Shown here piece by piece: positions 52,405-63,917 of a stretch of DNA of 64,000 bases; within the stretch, counting starts at the first letter, position 1; each line of letters begins with the position of its first letter. A program made the position numbers and the translations under genes. The notes beneath the pieces are model-generated. The model was not told the DNA's origin. It saw only the letters and a program-made list of their open reading frames with translations, and ran no database searches. This DNA is from Bedellia somnulentella (taxonomy: Eukaryota; Arthropoda; Insecta; Lepidoptera; Bedelliidae): contig OY755183.1 of assembly GCA_963576735.1 (NCBI GenBank), forward strand, positions 7,645,213-7,709,212, in the 5' to 3' direction.

Positions 52405-55400
52405 ATGGAATTATTAAGGCAAGTTTCTAATACGCAGCTGTTGTATCCTGTAGCAGCTGTTGCTGTAGTACTAATATGTGCTACACTGGTATTTATATTC
52501 GGATTTCACTCTGCTGAGCAACCTCAATTTGATAAATTACCACTGGTGGTCGACGATCGGAAATCAGCCAACAAAAAGAGGAAAGGTAAAGACAAGGTAA
52601 GAGTTAAGTAAACAACTAACTTAATTTTTTGGTTAACAGGAGCTCATTTTATTTTTAACTTGTATCTTATATAGGATGCTTTTATTCACTTCAACCTATC
52701 TTTAAAATAAATTTATAATATTTGCAGAAGTCTTCTCCTAACCGTACATCAAACGAGGATGCGAAGACTAAAACTGAAGTGAAAAAGTCACCTTCTAAAG
52801 AAAAGAAGGAGGAGAAGCCAAAAGAAGCTGAAAAGCCAAAACCTAAAGAGAAACCAGTGGAAGTAAAGGCGGTGAAAAAAGATACTGTTGAGGTAAAGAA
52901 AAATAAGAAGGGAAAGAATGCAGATGTTGAGAAGCCCGTTGACTTTGATGATGGTGAGTGGGAAGAAGTGCCTAAGAAGAGTGAAAAGAAAAAGACAAAG
53001 CCTTCTGAGGACAAAAAGGAAAGTCCAGTTAAAAAGAATAAGCTTAAAGGAAAAAATGTTGAAAAAGAAGTAGAAACAGCTCCACCAGCTGCTGATATCC
53101 AAGGTAAAGGGAAGCCCAAGAAAATTCAAGGCCCAATTGTTGATGAAGAAGCTGACAGAGCACTTCAAGCCCAAATAGAAGAGGTCCAGCGCATTCTTAA
53201 AGAGGTAAATGTAAATATAATACCTAAATTTTAATACTACTCTTAATAGATAATAAGACATTGATAGTAACATTTATTTATTTGTAGGCAGAGCGACGTG
53301 AACAAGCAGTTCTCAGCGGCAACCCCATAGATGATGCTGAAGATGAAGAAGACTTGACTGAGGTGAAAGATCTAAGGAGCAACAAGAAAATAGAAAACAA
53401 AGAGAAGCAAAAGAAAAAAACTGTTGAGGTATGTTGAATAAACTGTTCATATGTAGTGTACTAAAATTAGTTAAAATTGTTTAATATAACATATTATTAT
53501 TGATTAGATGACACAAAACACATAAAAAAAAAACACAATGATAAAAGTCAGAAATTCATATATGTCATAACATTTAATTTTAAATATGTACATGTCTAAT
53601 CATATTTTTTTGTCACAATGTTTAATGTTAGGAGATTTTAATGGCTGGGTTGGTGTGTCACGCAACGGTTGCGAAAGAGTTTTAGGAAAGTTTGGCGATC
53701 AAAGAATGAATGAGAATGGTGAGAAATTGATTGAGGTATGTTTGGAGAGGAATCTTTATGTTACCAACACGTTGTTTAAACACAAAGATATCCATATGTA
53801 TACAAAACAGAGGGGAAGCGAGAGAAGTATGATTGATTTTGTGATAGTTGATGAAAGGCTGAGAGCAAAGGTTGTTGACACCAGGGTCTATAGGGGCACG
53901 AACGTTGGCACAGATCACTTTCTCGTTATATCACGATTAAGGGGTCTGTGTACGGGTTGGCGTCACAGGCCTAAAGTGTCAACAACGGATTTTGCGAGAA
54001 TAAAAGTGGAAAAACTGCAAGAAGATGAAAATATCAGAGATGAATATGTGAGAAAATTGGATGATAGACTAAGTTGCGTGGAGATGAAGGATGAAATGGA
54101 AATAGAAGAAGTTTGGGATGTGCTCAAATCGACGATGGTTGAATGTGCGACGGAAGTTTGTGGTGTGTGTAAAAGGTCAAATAGACCACCAACAAGTTGG
54201 TGGGATAAAGTTGTGAAAGAGGCGGTTGGAGATAAGAAAAAAGCGTGGTTAGATTTACTAGCGATTAAAGCTAGTAAACGGATGAATGCGAGTGTAACTG
54301 ACGATGTAGTGCAGAAAAATGAAGATGAATATAAGAGAGTTAAGAATGAGGTGAAGAAGAAAATAGAAAAGAAAAAGCAGGATTTGCAAGAGTGGTGTGA
54401 GAGGAAACTTTCTGATAATTTCCGGAATAACCAAAAATTATTCTGGAAGTATATCCGGAAGGAAAAGGGAGTTTCCCAAAACACGAGAGTGAGTGTAATA
54501 AGAGATGAACAGGGTGAATTGGCGACGGATGAAAGTAGCATGAAACGGGTATGGAAGAATTATTTTGAGGGACTGTTTGAAAAAGAGGATGCATCCATTT
54601 CTTCGCCAATCGACAGTAATGTTGATTGGAACGAAGAGATGGGTGATTTCAGTGACAGTGAGATTAGTATGGAAGAAATAATGAAAGCAATGAAAAGTAT
54701 GAAAGTAGGGAAGGCGGCAGGGTATGATAGGATTACGATCGAAATGCTGAGGGCTGGTAAAGGGTTGGTGGCTTCTTGGTTGTACTTCCTTTTCCAAAAA
54801 TGCTGGTCGAGTGGAAAAGTTCCTCGAGACTGGTGCAAGGCGGTGATTGTGCCTCTATATAAAGGAAAGGGGTCACACCAAGAGGCTAAAAACTACCGCG
54901 GCATCAGCTTACTCAGCATTGTTGGTAAATTGTATGCTAAGGTACTGATTGAAAGAGTGATGAATGAAACTGATGAGAAAATATGGGATGTGCAAGCGGG
55001 ATTTAGGAAAGGAATGGGATGTATGGATCAAATCTTCTCTCTAAGGAGCATCAATGAAAAGTTCTTAGCTAAGAACCAAAAGGTGTATTGCTCCTTCATT
55101 GATTTAGAGAAGGCGTATGATAGGGTGGTAAGAAAGTGTTTATGGGAGGTGTTATCCAAGTTCGGTTTGGGGATTCAACTTATACGTGCATTGGTATCAC
55201 TCTATGAGGATTCTAGTGCATGTGTAAGAGTAAACGGGGAAAACACTGACTGGTTCGGAATCTCTAGGGGTGTCCGACAGGGATGTGTAGCTTCTCCGTG
55301 GCTCTTCAATTTGTTCATGGATGACTGTTTGACAGAGTTGCGTGAAAGTGATTATGGACTAAGGATGGGTGGATTCATCATTAAATGCCTCTTGTATGCT

Positions 55401-58400
55401 GACGATCAAGTGCTACTTGCATCATCGGCAGAAGAGTTGCAAGAGATGATGAATATTGCATGTGAGTCTTTTGTAAGAAAGGGACATACATACATACATA
55501 CATATTCTCACGCCGTTAGTTCCCATTGGGGTAGGCAGAGACTATCGATCGCCACTTTGTACGATCCTGGCAAACCTCTCTGGCTTCGTTTACATCCATC
55601 AATCTTTTCATACAACTCTTTTATTCTTCATACTGCGGACACCTGCCTTTTTGAGCACATTTTCTATTTGATCCAAATGTGTCCTCCGAGGTCGTCCTCT
55701 ACTAACATTACCTTCCACATTGGCTCTATATATCTCTTTCACCAATTTACTGTCATCCATCCTCTCTATGTGCCCAAACCATCTCAACATTCCTTTTTCT
55801 ATCTTTCTTACAATATCATCTTTTACACCACACCTTTCACGAATCACATCATTCCTCACACGATCACATAACCTTACATTACACACTTTTCTGAGGGATC
55901 TCATTTCTACTGCATTCACTCTACTTTCATGCTTCTTCTGCCACACCCAACATTCACTGCCATACATAAGCGTAGGAACGAGGACAGCATCATGCACAGC
56001 CATTCGGGCCTTTTCAGACACCGACTGACTAGACATTAGACTATCCAGTGCTCCATTTACCGCATTACCCTTTTTCACTCTTCTCTCGATATCTTCATCA
56101 CACTTTCCATCCCTAGTAAACAAACTTCCCAAATATACAAACTCTTTCACTTGTTCCACTTTCTTACCATTAATCTCAATCACGCATTCGGTCATATTCA
56201 CCTCTCTCTCAAAAACCATAGTTTTTGTTTTATCCACATTCACCCTCATTCCCTTTTTTTCAAAAGACGCACATGCAATATTCATCATCTCTTGCAGCTC
56301 TTCCACCGATGATGCAAGTAGCACTTGATCGTCGGCATATAAGAGGCATTTAATGATGAATCCACCCATTCTCAATCCATAATCACTTTCACGCAACTCT
56401 GTTAAACAGTCATCCATGAACAAATTGAAGAGCCACGGGGAAGCTACACAACCCTGTCGGACACCTCGAGAGATCCCGAACCAGTCAGTATTTTCCCCGT
56501 TTACTCTCACACATGCACTGGAATCCTCATAGAGTGATACCAGTGCACGTATAAGTTGGCTCCCCAAGCCGAACTTGGATAACACCTCCCATAAACACTT
56601 TCTTACCACCCTATCATACGCCTTCTCTAAATCAATGAAGGAGCAATACACCTTTCGGTTCTTAGCTAAGAACTTTTCGGTGATGCTCCTTAAAGAGAAG
56701 ATTTGGTCCATACATCCCATTCCCTTTCTAAATCCTGCTTGCACATCCCAAATTTTATCATCCGTTTCATTCATCACTCTTTCAATCAAAACCTTTGCAT
56801 ACAATTTACCGACAATGCTGAGTAGGCTAATTCCACGGTAGTTTCTAGCCTCGGTAAGAAAATTGTCGGTAAGAAAGGGAATGAGGGTGAATGTGGATAA
56901 GACCAAAACGATGGTTTTTGAGAGACAGGAAGATGTGACAGAATGCGTGATTGCGATTGATGGTAAGGATGTGGAACAGGTGAAGGAGTTTGTATATCTG
57001 GGAAGTTTGTTTACAAGGGATGGAAAATGTGATGAAGACATTGAAAGAAGAGTGAAAAAGGGTAATGCGGTAAATGGAGCAATGAATAGCCTAATGATCA
57101 GTCAATCGGTGTCTGAAAAGGCCCGAATGGCTGTGCATGATGCTGTTCTTGTTCCTACGCTTATGTATGGAAGCGAATGTTGGGTGTGGCAGAAGAAGCA
57201 TGAGAGCAGAGTGAATGCAGTAGAGATGAGGTCCCTCAGAAAAATTTGTAATGTTAGATTGTGTGACCGAGTGAGAAATAGCGTTATTCGTGAAAAGTGT
57301 GGTGTGAAAGATGATATTGTAAGAAAGATAGAAAAAGGAATGTTGAGATGGTTTGGGCACATAGAGAGGATGGATGATAGAAAAGTGGTAAAAGGGATCT
57401 ATAGAGCTAGTGTGGATGGTAATGTTAGTAGAGGACGACCACGGAGAACACACTTGGACCAAATTGAGAGTGTGCTCAAAAAGGCTGGCGTCCGAAGTAT
57501 GAAGAATAATGAGCATGTATGAAAAGATGTAAACGAAGCTAGAGAGGTTTGTTAGGATCGTACGAAGTGGCGATCGATAGTCTCTGCCTACCCCAATGGG
57601 AATTAATGGCGTGAGTATATGTATGTATGTATGTAATGTTTTTTTTGTTAGTAGATGGGCAGTCAATGCCTCTAGTTTCAGCATATATCCATTTTGACTT
57701 TCTGATGGTAGATAAGCCATATTTTTAATTTTGGTTTTATTTTTAATTTTTACAATGGCATTATTTTTAATTAAAAAATCTTTAAAAATAAATTGAGTCC
57801 TAATTAAAGCTTTGCAACAAACAGGACAACAAAAGACAAAAATTGATTCTGCAGCTTTTATGGAAACTCTAAGCTAGTACTAAGTAGTGATGATGTTCAA
57901 TTGCCAAACCTATAAACTATATGCAGAGATAAAATCCAATAAATAGCTTAGAATTGGTCAAATTAATTTGTATTTTTATTTGGAGGAATATATTTGCATT
58001 CATAATAGTAGCAAAATATTTAGTGTTTCATTTAACTGATTATTGTGTACATGTGATTGGAAACAATTCAAATATAATTGCTTGCCAATTACAAAACATA
58101 ATTGGTAATTGATGGTAGCAATCAATTATGATAAAATAATTATATCAATTATTTTGGGTGTATTATTATTGATAGATAGTCTATAGATACCTCATATGGT
58201 TCAAATAATAAATAAATAAAAAAATAAAATAAAAATGCTTTATTTACGAAAACAAGAGTTTTAACAAGTTCTTATTTAAAATTATGTCCTGAGCTTGTTC
58301 TGCCATTAAGCGTGTAAATATTCATGTCCTAATAGTCCTATCTAGTCAATCCAAAAATTCATACTATATTACAATATCAATGTTATTTAAAATGTCAAAA

Positions 58401-60181
58401 AAAGAAAAAATAATAACTACAATACAATTAAAATAAAAACACACACAATAAGAAATTAAAATTAAGGAAATAATTACACATTAAAAATATATCATGTCAA
58501 TATAATTTTTAAATGTCACATATGTTGAAAAAATCATTCACATTATAAAAGCAATTTGTTACAAGATAATTAAACAGATTTGTTTTGAATTTAATTAGAT
58601 TCATCTGTTTCAAATCGTCACTTATGGCATTATACAGTTTAACGGCCATATCATAGGAATTCCTGCGACATATAGTCAAGCATTTTACTGCAGAGTATTT
58701 GTACTGAATGTTATGATTGCCCCTCTGTGGTCTGGTTTTTGGTGGTGTTAATTCGAACAATGACGGGTTTTTGTAAACAAACAATAAAAGTTCGTATATA
58801 TATAAAGAAGGGAGAGGAAGTATTCGTAGTTTCTTGAAAAAAGGAATACAACTGTCCAAATAGCCAGCGGAACATAGTATCCTCATACATTTTTTTTGGA
58901 ATTTGAATGCTTTATCCGCGTCAACCGAATTACCCCATAAAATTATTCCATATCGTAGAACCGATGCAAAGATGATCAAAGTAATTATCTATTCATAACT
59001 GCAAGAGGTAAAGTAAGTTTGTACAAGATAACTTTAAATGCTTTAATAATTCTAGTACAAATGTTTAATAAAATTACCAACTCAAATGAAAACCAAAATG
59101 GAACTCTTCTATGTTTTCTACATCAAATCCATTGCTTCACAATTAAATTTTTCCATTTAAAATGACTTGAGGTATTACTGTTAATCCTACAGTGCTGTTA
59201 AGTGTAGGGAGAGATACTAAATCATAGAGAGGTAGAGGTTGAATTTTGAAGGTAGAGACCTTCAATTATTTGGTGGTTAGTATTATTTGGTGTAAGAATA
59301 ATAGTACATATGTTTCTATTACAGAATGTGTCTGCTAAAGTTGGAGCTAAAGAACCAGTTGAAAATGATAACTTTGAACCTACTGAAAAGCAAAACGATG
59401 CTCCAAGCGGACCAGTTTTTGATGAAATAGGAGGTTAGTAGGAGTTTTCACTATAGTACTTTCAGATTAAATCAAACAAAAATAAAATAGGTCATAAATT
59501 TTGATATTTTTAACTAATGATATAATAAAGGATAAATAAAGGAAAGAATTAGTAAAAATTCGGAGGTAGGAAACGCAAACACTACTTAAACGTGTAAAAA
59601 GAAATAAGGAAAGAAGAATTTCGCCCTGGCAGCCATTGACACGGTAGCTCAATTGGCACAGCGACGGGGGCGTATACCCGAGGTCGCGGGTTCGATTCCC
59701 GCCTGTGTCGAAATTTTTCTTTCCTTTATTTATTAGTAATAATCCCCACATGAAGTTTTCATGAACAAAAAGATTTAAATAATTATTATATGTCAGTTTT
59801 TCACGTATCATGTGATATGAGTGCTCTCATGCTCGGCCTTATGGTGCCAGGGCAGTTCATGTACATGTTACCTTCTCTGTAAAAGTTTGGATAATTTTTA
59901 AATTTATAAAATATTTTAAAAGTCATCTCACAAGTGGCGAGTAATACAGAAGGTTAGTTGAAAAATTCAAGTTGGATAAAGAAATTTCAAACTGAAAATG
60001 AAAAAATTTTTCAGTACAAACTACCCATTTTCGCGTTCCGTTTATAATTCACTCATGAGTTTATGTAGTTATTAAAGTAACCAACTTTGTTTTCTGACTC
60101 CTATTTTTCTTGTATATTTTAGATGCATGGATCGACACCAAGGCTCCTAAGAAAGGAAAGAAAAAGGCTCGCAAAGAGTGA
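52405..60181 (+). CDS. Lysine-rich single-pass membrane protein, 5 exons, function unknown
   Basis: Exons: 52405-52596, 52728-53204, 53288-53428, 59325-59433 and 60123-60181, phases consistent, 325 aa. Residues 12-34 form one hydrophobic membrane segment (LLYPVAAVAVVLICATLVFI...). Only 11 residues precede it, so the protein is probably a signal-anchor type with a cytosolic tail. The tail is very rich in Lys, Glu and Pro (KKSPSKEKKEEKPKEAEKPK). It contains DFDDGEWEEVPKK, a probable short coiled coil (DEEADRALQAQIEEVQRILK then EAERREQ), and ends FDEIGDAWIDTKAPKKGKKK. The layout recalls metadherin/LYRIC or ribosome-binding ER proteins, but I cannot assign a family with certainty. Intron 3 (5.9 kb) holds nested LINEs. 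Confidence 0.8.
53586..55484 (+). pseudogene. LINE ORF2 part: endonuclease C-terminus and reverse transcriptase
   Basis: An uninterrupted reading frame of over 600 residues from the endonuclease to just past the RT active site (YADD). It is cut by the second LINE, after which the frame runs into unrelated sequence. Long coding preservation and close similarity to the inserted copy suggest both are young. Confidence 0.85.
53627..57636 (+). mobile_element. RTE-like LINE, 5' truncated and split by an inverted LINE
   Basis: Pieces 53627-55484 and 56881-57636 are one copy; the gap is a second LINE with a 12-base target duplication (GTAAGAAAGGGA at 55473-55484 and 56869-56880). The first piece starts inside the endonuclease (LGDFNGWVG, MIDFVIVDERLR, GTDHFLVISR) and covers most of the RT, including AGYDRITIEML, FIDLEKAYDRV, SRGVRQGCVASPWLFNLFMD and YADDQVLLASS. 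The second carries the C-terminus ([13 protein letters not shown]). Near the end a small deletion breaks the frame (KNNEHV then stop), followed by the degraded NGN end and the tail 'tggcgtgagtatatg' plus TATG. Clade judged from the C-terminal motif and simple-repeat tail. Confidence 0.9.
55485..56868 (-). mobile_element. RTE-like LINE, 5' truncated, nested in another copy
   Basis: It starts (plus-strand left edge) with its own tail, CATA repeats and 'tattctcacgccgttagttc', and runs on minus. It encodes [75 protein letters not shown] and [13 protein letters not shown]. The frame is open over about 400 codons to near 55608, where a 2-base loss in the '[10 protein letters not shown]' region shifts it. 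The target duplication is given under the host LINE. Confidence 0.92.
58200..58985 (-). mobile_element. Second LINE type, ORF2 C-terminal fragment (minus)
   Basis: 58979-58509 on minus encodes ASVLRYGIILWGNSVDADKA, FQKKCMRILCSAGYLDSCIP and FFKKLRILPLPSLYIYELLL, the typical region after the RT domain in Jockey/CR1-group LINEs. A 3' region ends in AAATAAA-type repeats near 58205. Truncated at about 58985, in intron 3 of the lysine-rich gene. Confidence 0.75.
59605..59785 (+). repeat. tRNA-like cassette inside short inverted repeats
   Basis: The core 59638-59709 has a 7-base acceptor-like stem (GACACGG with CTGTGTC), A-box-like 'tagctcaattggcacag' and a good T arm (GCGGGTTCGATTCCCGC). 'aaggaaagaagaatttcg' on the left is inverted as 'cgaaatttttctttcctt' on the right. 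The tail 'aataatccccacatgaagtt' also occurs near 9770. The anticodon arm is irregular, so a working tRNA is doubtful. Confidence 0.6.
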
Positions 60182-62786
60182 CCTTATTAAAGGTGAGTTT
60201 TGGGGCCACCGAGGCCACTACTCTCTAGCTCAAAGCCACTCAAATCGCTGATACATTAGACTCGTGACCCCCACGCCAGCTAGACAGCCTTTTCCACTCT
60301 TCGTGCCTTCATGTTTGTTCGAATACGACTATACTATACTGAGCTATAAATGTGTTTCGCTTGCGTTGGATCGATCTTCTGTTCGACTATACCTAAGGAA
60401 TCCTGTACACCGAGCAAGAGTGGTAGTTTTACAGGGTGTGTTAGATTTATTTTAATATATTAAGTTTTTTTTTTTATTTTTTAAACACATTCAGTCATGT
60501 TCGTCCAAGTTTTATATTTTATTTTAATTCTAGCTCGTGTTGACTTGTTTTCTTCATAATAATTTAAATATTACTCTTTTTCATTTGTGCATAATGTTTG
60601 TTTATTTTTTCTATGGTTTGATAATTTTGCGTGTATTTAAGATATTTTTTTGTAAAGAGAGTTGGGAATCTGCAATCTATGCGACATGCACATAACATAT
60701 TATGAATGTGTAATGTATAACCAAATGTTTCCTAACTAACTATACTTTCTTATAATTTTACTAATTCCATTCCAATATTTGTTATTCCATTTAGTAGTTC
60801 TATTTAGGTTGGCATACACTGTCGCTGTTAGAAGTATTCAAATATTTATGGCGCGCCCTCAGACTAAAGTCTGCTGAAAATATAACAGTACCAACTAGAC
60901 AATTATAAAAGACATAGCTACGCAGCAAATGTTAACTATTTTAGTAAACTTATTGACATAAATTTCATAACTTATTGATTTGTGCCTATTTCCGTCCAAT
61001 ATATTCTTTACATGTCTGATAACCTGTTATCAATATTGGTGGTAATGTGTAAAAGTCAAGCATATCTGTGGAGAGGTGAGATGAGATGATATAATGTAGT
61101 TTGTTACTTAAGAGATAGAGACGAACTCGTACAGTCGCCGGTCGCTTTCCTCACCCTTCTTTGTTATTCCTTGCTCCTTCCAAAATTCTGTACCAAGCAA
61201 GACTTGATAACTTAATAGAGCATTGTCGCTATTTATTGGTCACTTTCTCTCCACAAAACAGATTGAATTGCAGATTCCTATTTTGACATAATACATATTA
61301 GGCTAAGAGTACATTAAGTTAGTATAATCAATATTAGACAAAAGTGGTTTTTTTAACTTTCAGTGAATTGATTTTGTCAATATATGTAAAATATGCAGTT
61401 TTATTCTGATATTAATATTCAGTAACAAATTGTTGAATATTCGCCATTAGTGTTGTGACATTGCAATAGTTTTTGAAAGATTTTATGATCACTAAATAAG
61501 GATAGTGATAAATAGCTTATATGAAAATCAACTGGAGGACTTCACAAAAATTGTACTTTTAACAGCATAGAAATCAGAATGGTTGTAATGGTATTTAAAC
61601 AAACTTCCATTCAAAATAATAGACATGTTATTATATTTATATATCTGTTAACATTTCATAGTTTGGCTCAGTCATTACTGATAGCGATAACTGTAAGTAA
61701 GTTATAATTATTTATTAGCAAAAATTACTGACTACATCGATATTTTTATTTTTAATTATAGGTAAATTAGAATTGGAAATGATTATGTTAGTACTCCTTG
61801 GCCGTTAAGGCTAAATTGGCTATAAATGCCATTTTAAATTGTTATGTTTTAGATTTTTGGTTCGAATTATATTATTTTGATAAATAAAATAGTAAAATTG
61901 TTTGTACTTGTATCAAGGGCCTATGTTTTTCTATAAGGATCTTTTAACATCAAAGTTTGGTCAAGTGGTTTCTTAATTAAATTGTATGTTGAGTACATTA
62001 AAACTGTTTGCCAACATTATTTACCGATTATCTAATAAGAATATAACTAAAAATTATCTAAATATTATTTATTACTGCTATGCAATTCAGTTAATAAATA
62101 CATTGTTAGTTAGTTTTTATTTATTATTCTTAATTGCACTATCGCTAGACCCAATAAGATGTGATTGTTGTATAGGCTCTAATTTTTGAATAAACGAATG
62201 TGTAATATATTTTTATAAAACCAATAAAGGGAGATATTTACAATGTGCTTTGATTTCTTCTATGTATCCCAATATATAAACACAACTTCAACTTATTCTC
62301 TAGGATAGAGCTTTCTAAAATAGGTCATAGAAATACAAAAAAAACATTAAAAGCTTTTATTATAAGTTTTTATCACAATATCAATACAAATTTACAAAAA
62401 CTTAGATAATAATAGAAAATGTATGGTTCAGTGCTGCTACTACTAACTAAGTCTCATCATACAACAGAAAATAATAATATTTAATGGAATATTATAACTT
62501 ACTTTATGCTATTTGATATGAGTTTTCGTCATAAAACCTTCACCCATCTCCTCAATGAATGTAAGGGTTCTGCACCAATTTTGTTACATTAAAGTTATTA
62601 TTAAAAGAGCTCTCCTAATATTGACTAATTTAAGGGCAGTGTGGTTGTACTTATATTTAGATTAAGTTATACACGGAGTAACCTATTTATCACACCAAGA
62701 GACATCTGTATCATGAACCCATATTAGTTTATGCTATTATGGTCTATCTCTTCTAGTATAACTAGTAGGCCCGTAGTTATTAACGT
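60182..62786 (+). other. 3' UTR and downstream region of the lysine-rich gene
   Basis: No coding exon is recognised. AATAAA sites occur near 61884 and 62223. 'attaaaggtgagttttgg' at 60187 resembles a splice donor just after the stop, so the last intron might lie in the 3' UTR. Short ORFs here look like chance. Confidence 0.4.
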
Positions 62787-62959
62787 GAATGTAAAACAGT
62801 TGGACTTTTTATACTTATATTTTACACTTTTATATAATAGTTGGAATTTTATATATGTATTAGATATTGGGGTTTTCAATATTTAATACATATATAAAAC
62901 TCCAACTATTACATAAAAGTGTGAAATATAAGTATAAAAAGTCCAACTGTTTTACATTC
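62787..62959. repeat. Long near-perfect hairpin
   Basis: GAATGTAAAACAGTTGGACT from 62787 and its complement ending at 62959 continue as paired arms of about 80 bases with few mismatches around a small loop near 62873. Probably a palindromic MITE; no clear target duplication seen. Confidence 0.8.
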
Positions 62960-62997
62960 ATCATTCATTCATCGTCACAACAACCTACTCTACTCAT

Positions 62998-63779
62998 TAG
63001 TCTTGTGTAGTTCGCGAACGAACTAGGTCAGAAGAGCGATCTTGTAAACGAACTGCGCGAACTAGTTCGCAGACCCGTCGATTTTTAGTTCGTTAGTTCT
63101 TTCGTTCGGCGGCGACAAGCGACCGCAAAAACGAGGGAGCGCAGCACAATTTGCGCGGCGTTCGGTGATTTGGTGATGGTGCTCGTAGTTAAAAATTTAT
63201 AAATGTTTATTTGCTTTGTAAATTGAAATATAAGGTAGGTATATTGTTATTTATGAATTTTTGTTTATTTGTTTCATTGTGTTTATTATTTATATTTCAA
63301 TTAAGCGTAATTGTGTTTTGTAAAACAAAACATTCATTTTTTATCATTAATAACACACAAATATTTCATTGGCAACCAAAAGAACAGAAAGTGATAGAAA
63401 GAAAGCAAAATGCACGCATTGTTTGACAATAATACATATTAATTATTTATCAGGGGGCTAAAATGATGAAACTTTGTCTAAATTTATTTTAAAGTGGGTA
63501 TAAGAACATACCAGGTTTTCCGTACGTACCATAACAAGTAAATAGATAATTACAATTTAATATGTACTAGATTCAAATTCCAAAGATTTTAAGTTGATTA
63601 TTTACAATTAGCTATTTTCATTTATTTTATCTATATTAATTCAATGTTTGATCAACGCGAGCGCTCCAGGCGATCTCTTTATAGTAGGGAACTAACGAAC
63701 TAAAAGAGCGAACTAGTTCGTTGAAGAGCTGCGAACTAAAAAGAGCGCTCCCGGTCGCGAACTATATTGCACAAGACTA
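62998..63779. mobile_element. Non-autonomous hAT element with 8-bp target duplication
   Basis: Ends TAGTCTTGTG (62998) and CACAAGACTA (to 63779) are inverted and flanked by direct CTACTCAT (62990-62997 and 63780-63787), the 8-bp duplication of the hAT superfamily. Subterminal regions repeat 'cgaactagttcg' and 'gttcgcga' motifs many times on both sides, as expected for transposase-binding sites. No transposase is encoded. Confidence 0.85.
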
Positions 63780-63917
63780 CTACTCATTATATATCGTCAG
63801 GCTGATACATTTTATAGTTAAAAGTAGTTAAACATATCGATTAATTTCAAAACCACCATCAATCAAACTTAGCGGGGCATTCGATCGAAAAACTATCAAT
63901 CTTAAAATTTATTATGA

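Noticed and set aside
52691..53273. Two long minus-strand ORFs (142 and 161 codons)
   Set aside because: Phe/Ser/Leu-rich antisense shadows of the Lys/Glu-rich exon 2 of the plus-strand gene.
59638..59709. Possible functional tRNA gene
   Set aside because: Acceptor and T arms look good, but the anticodon arm is irregular and the unit is embedded in a repeated inverted-repeat cassette.
63211..63426. 71-codon ORF inside the hAT element
   Set aside because: Low-complexity hydrophobic sequence, no transposase motif, and the element is too short to be autonomous.
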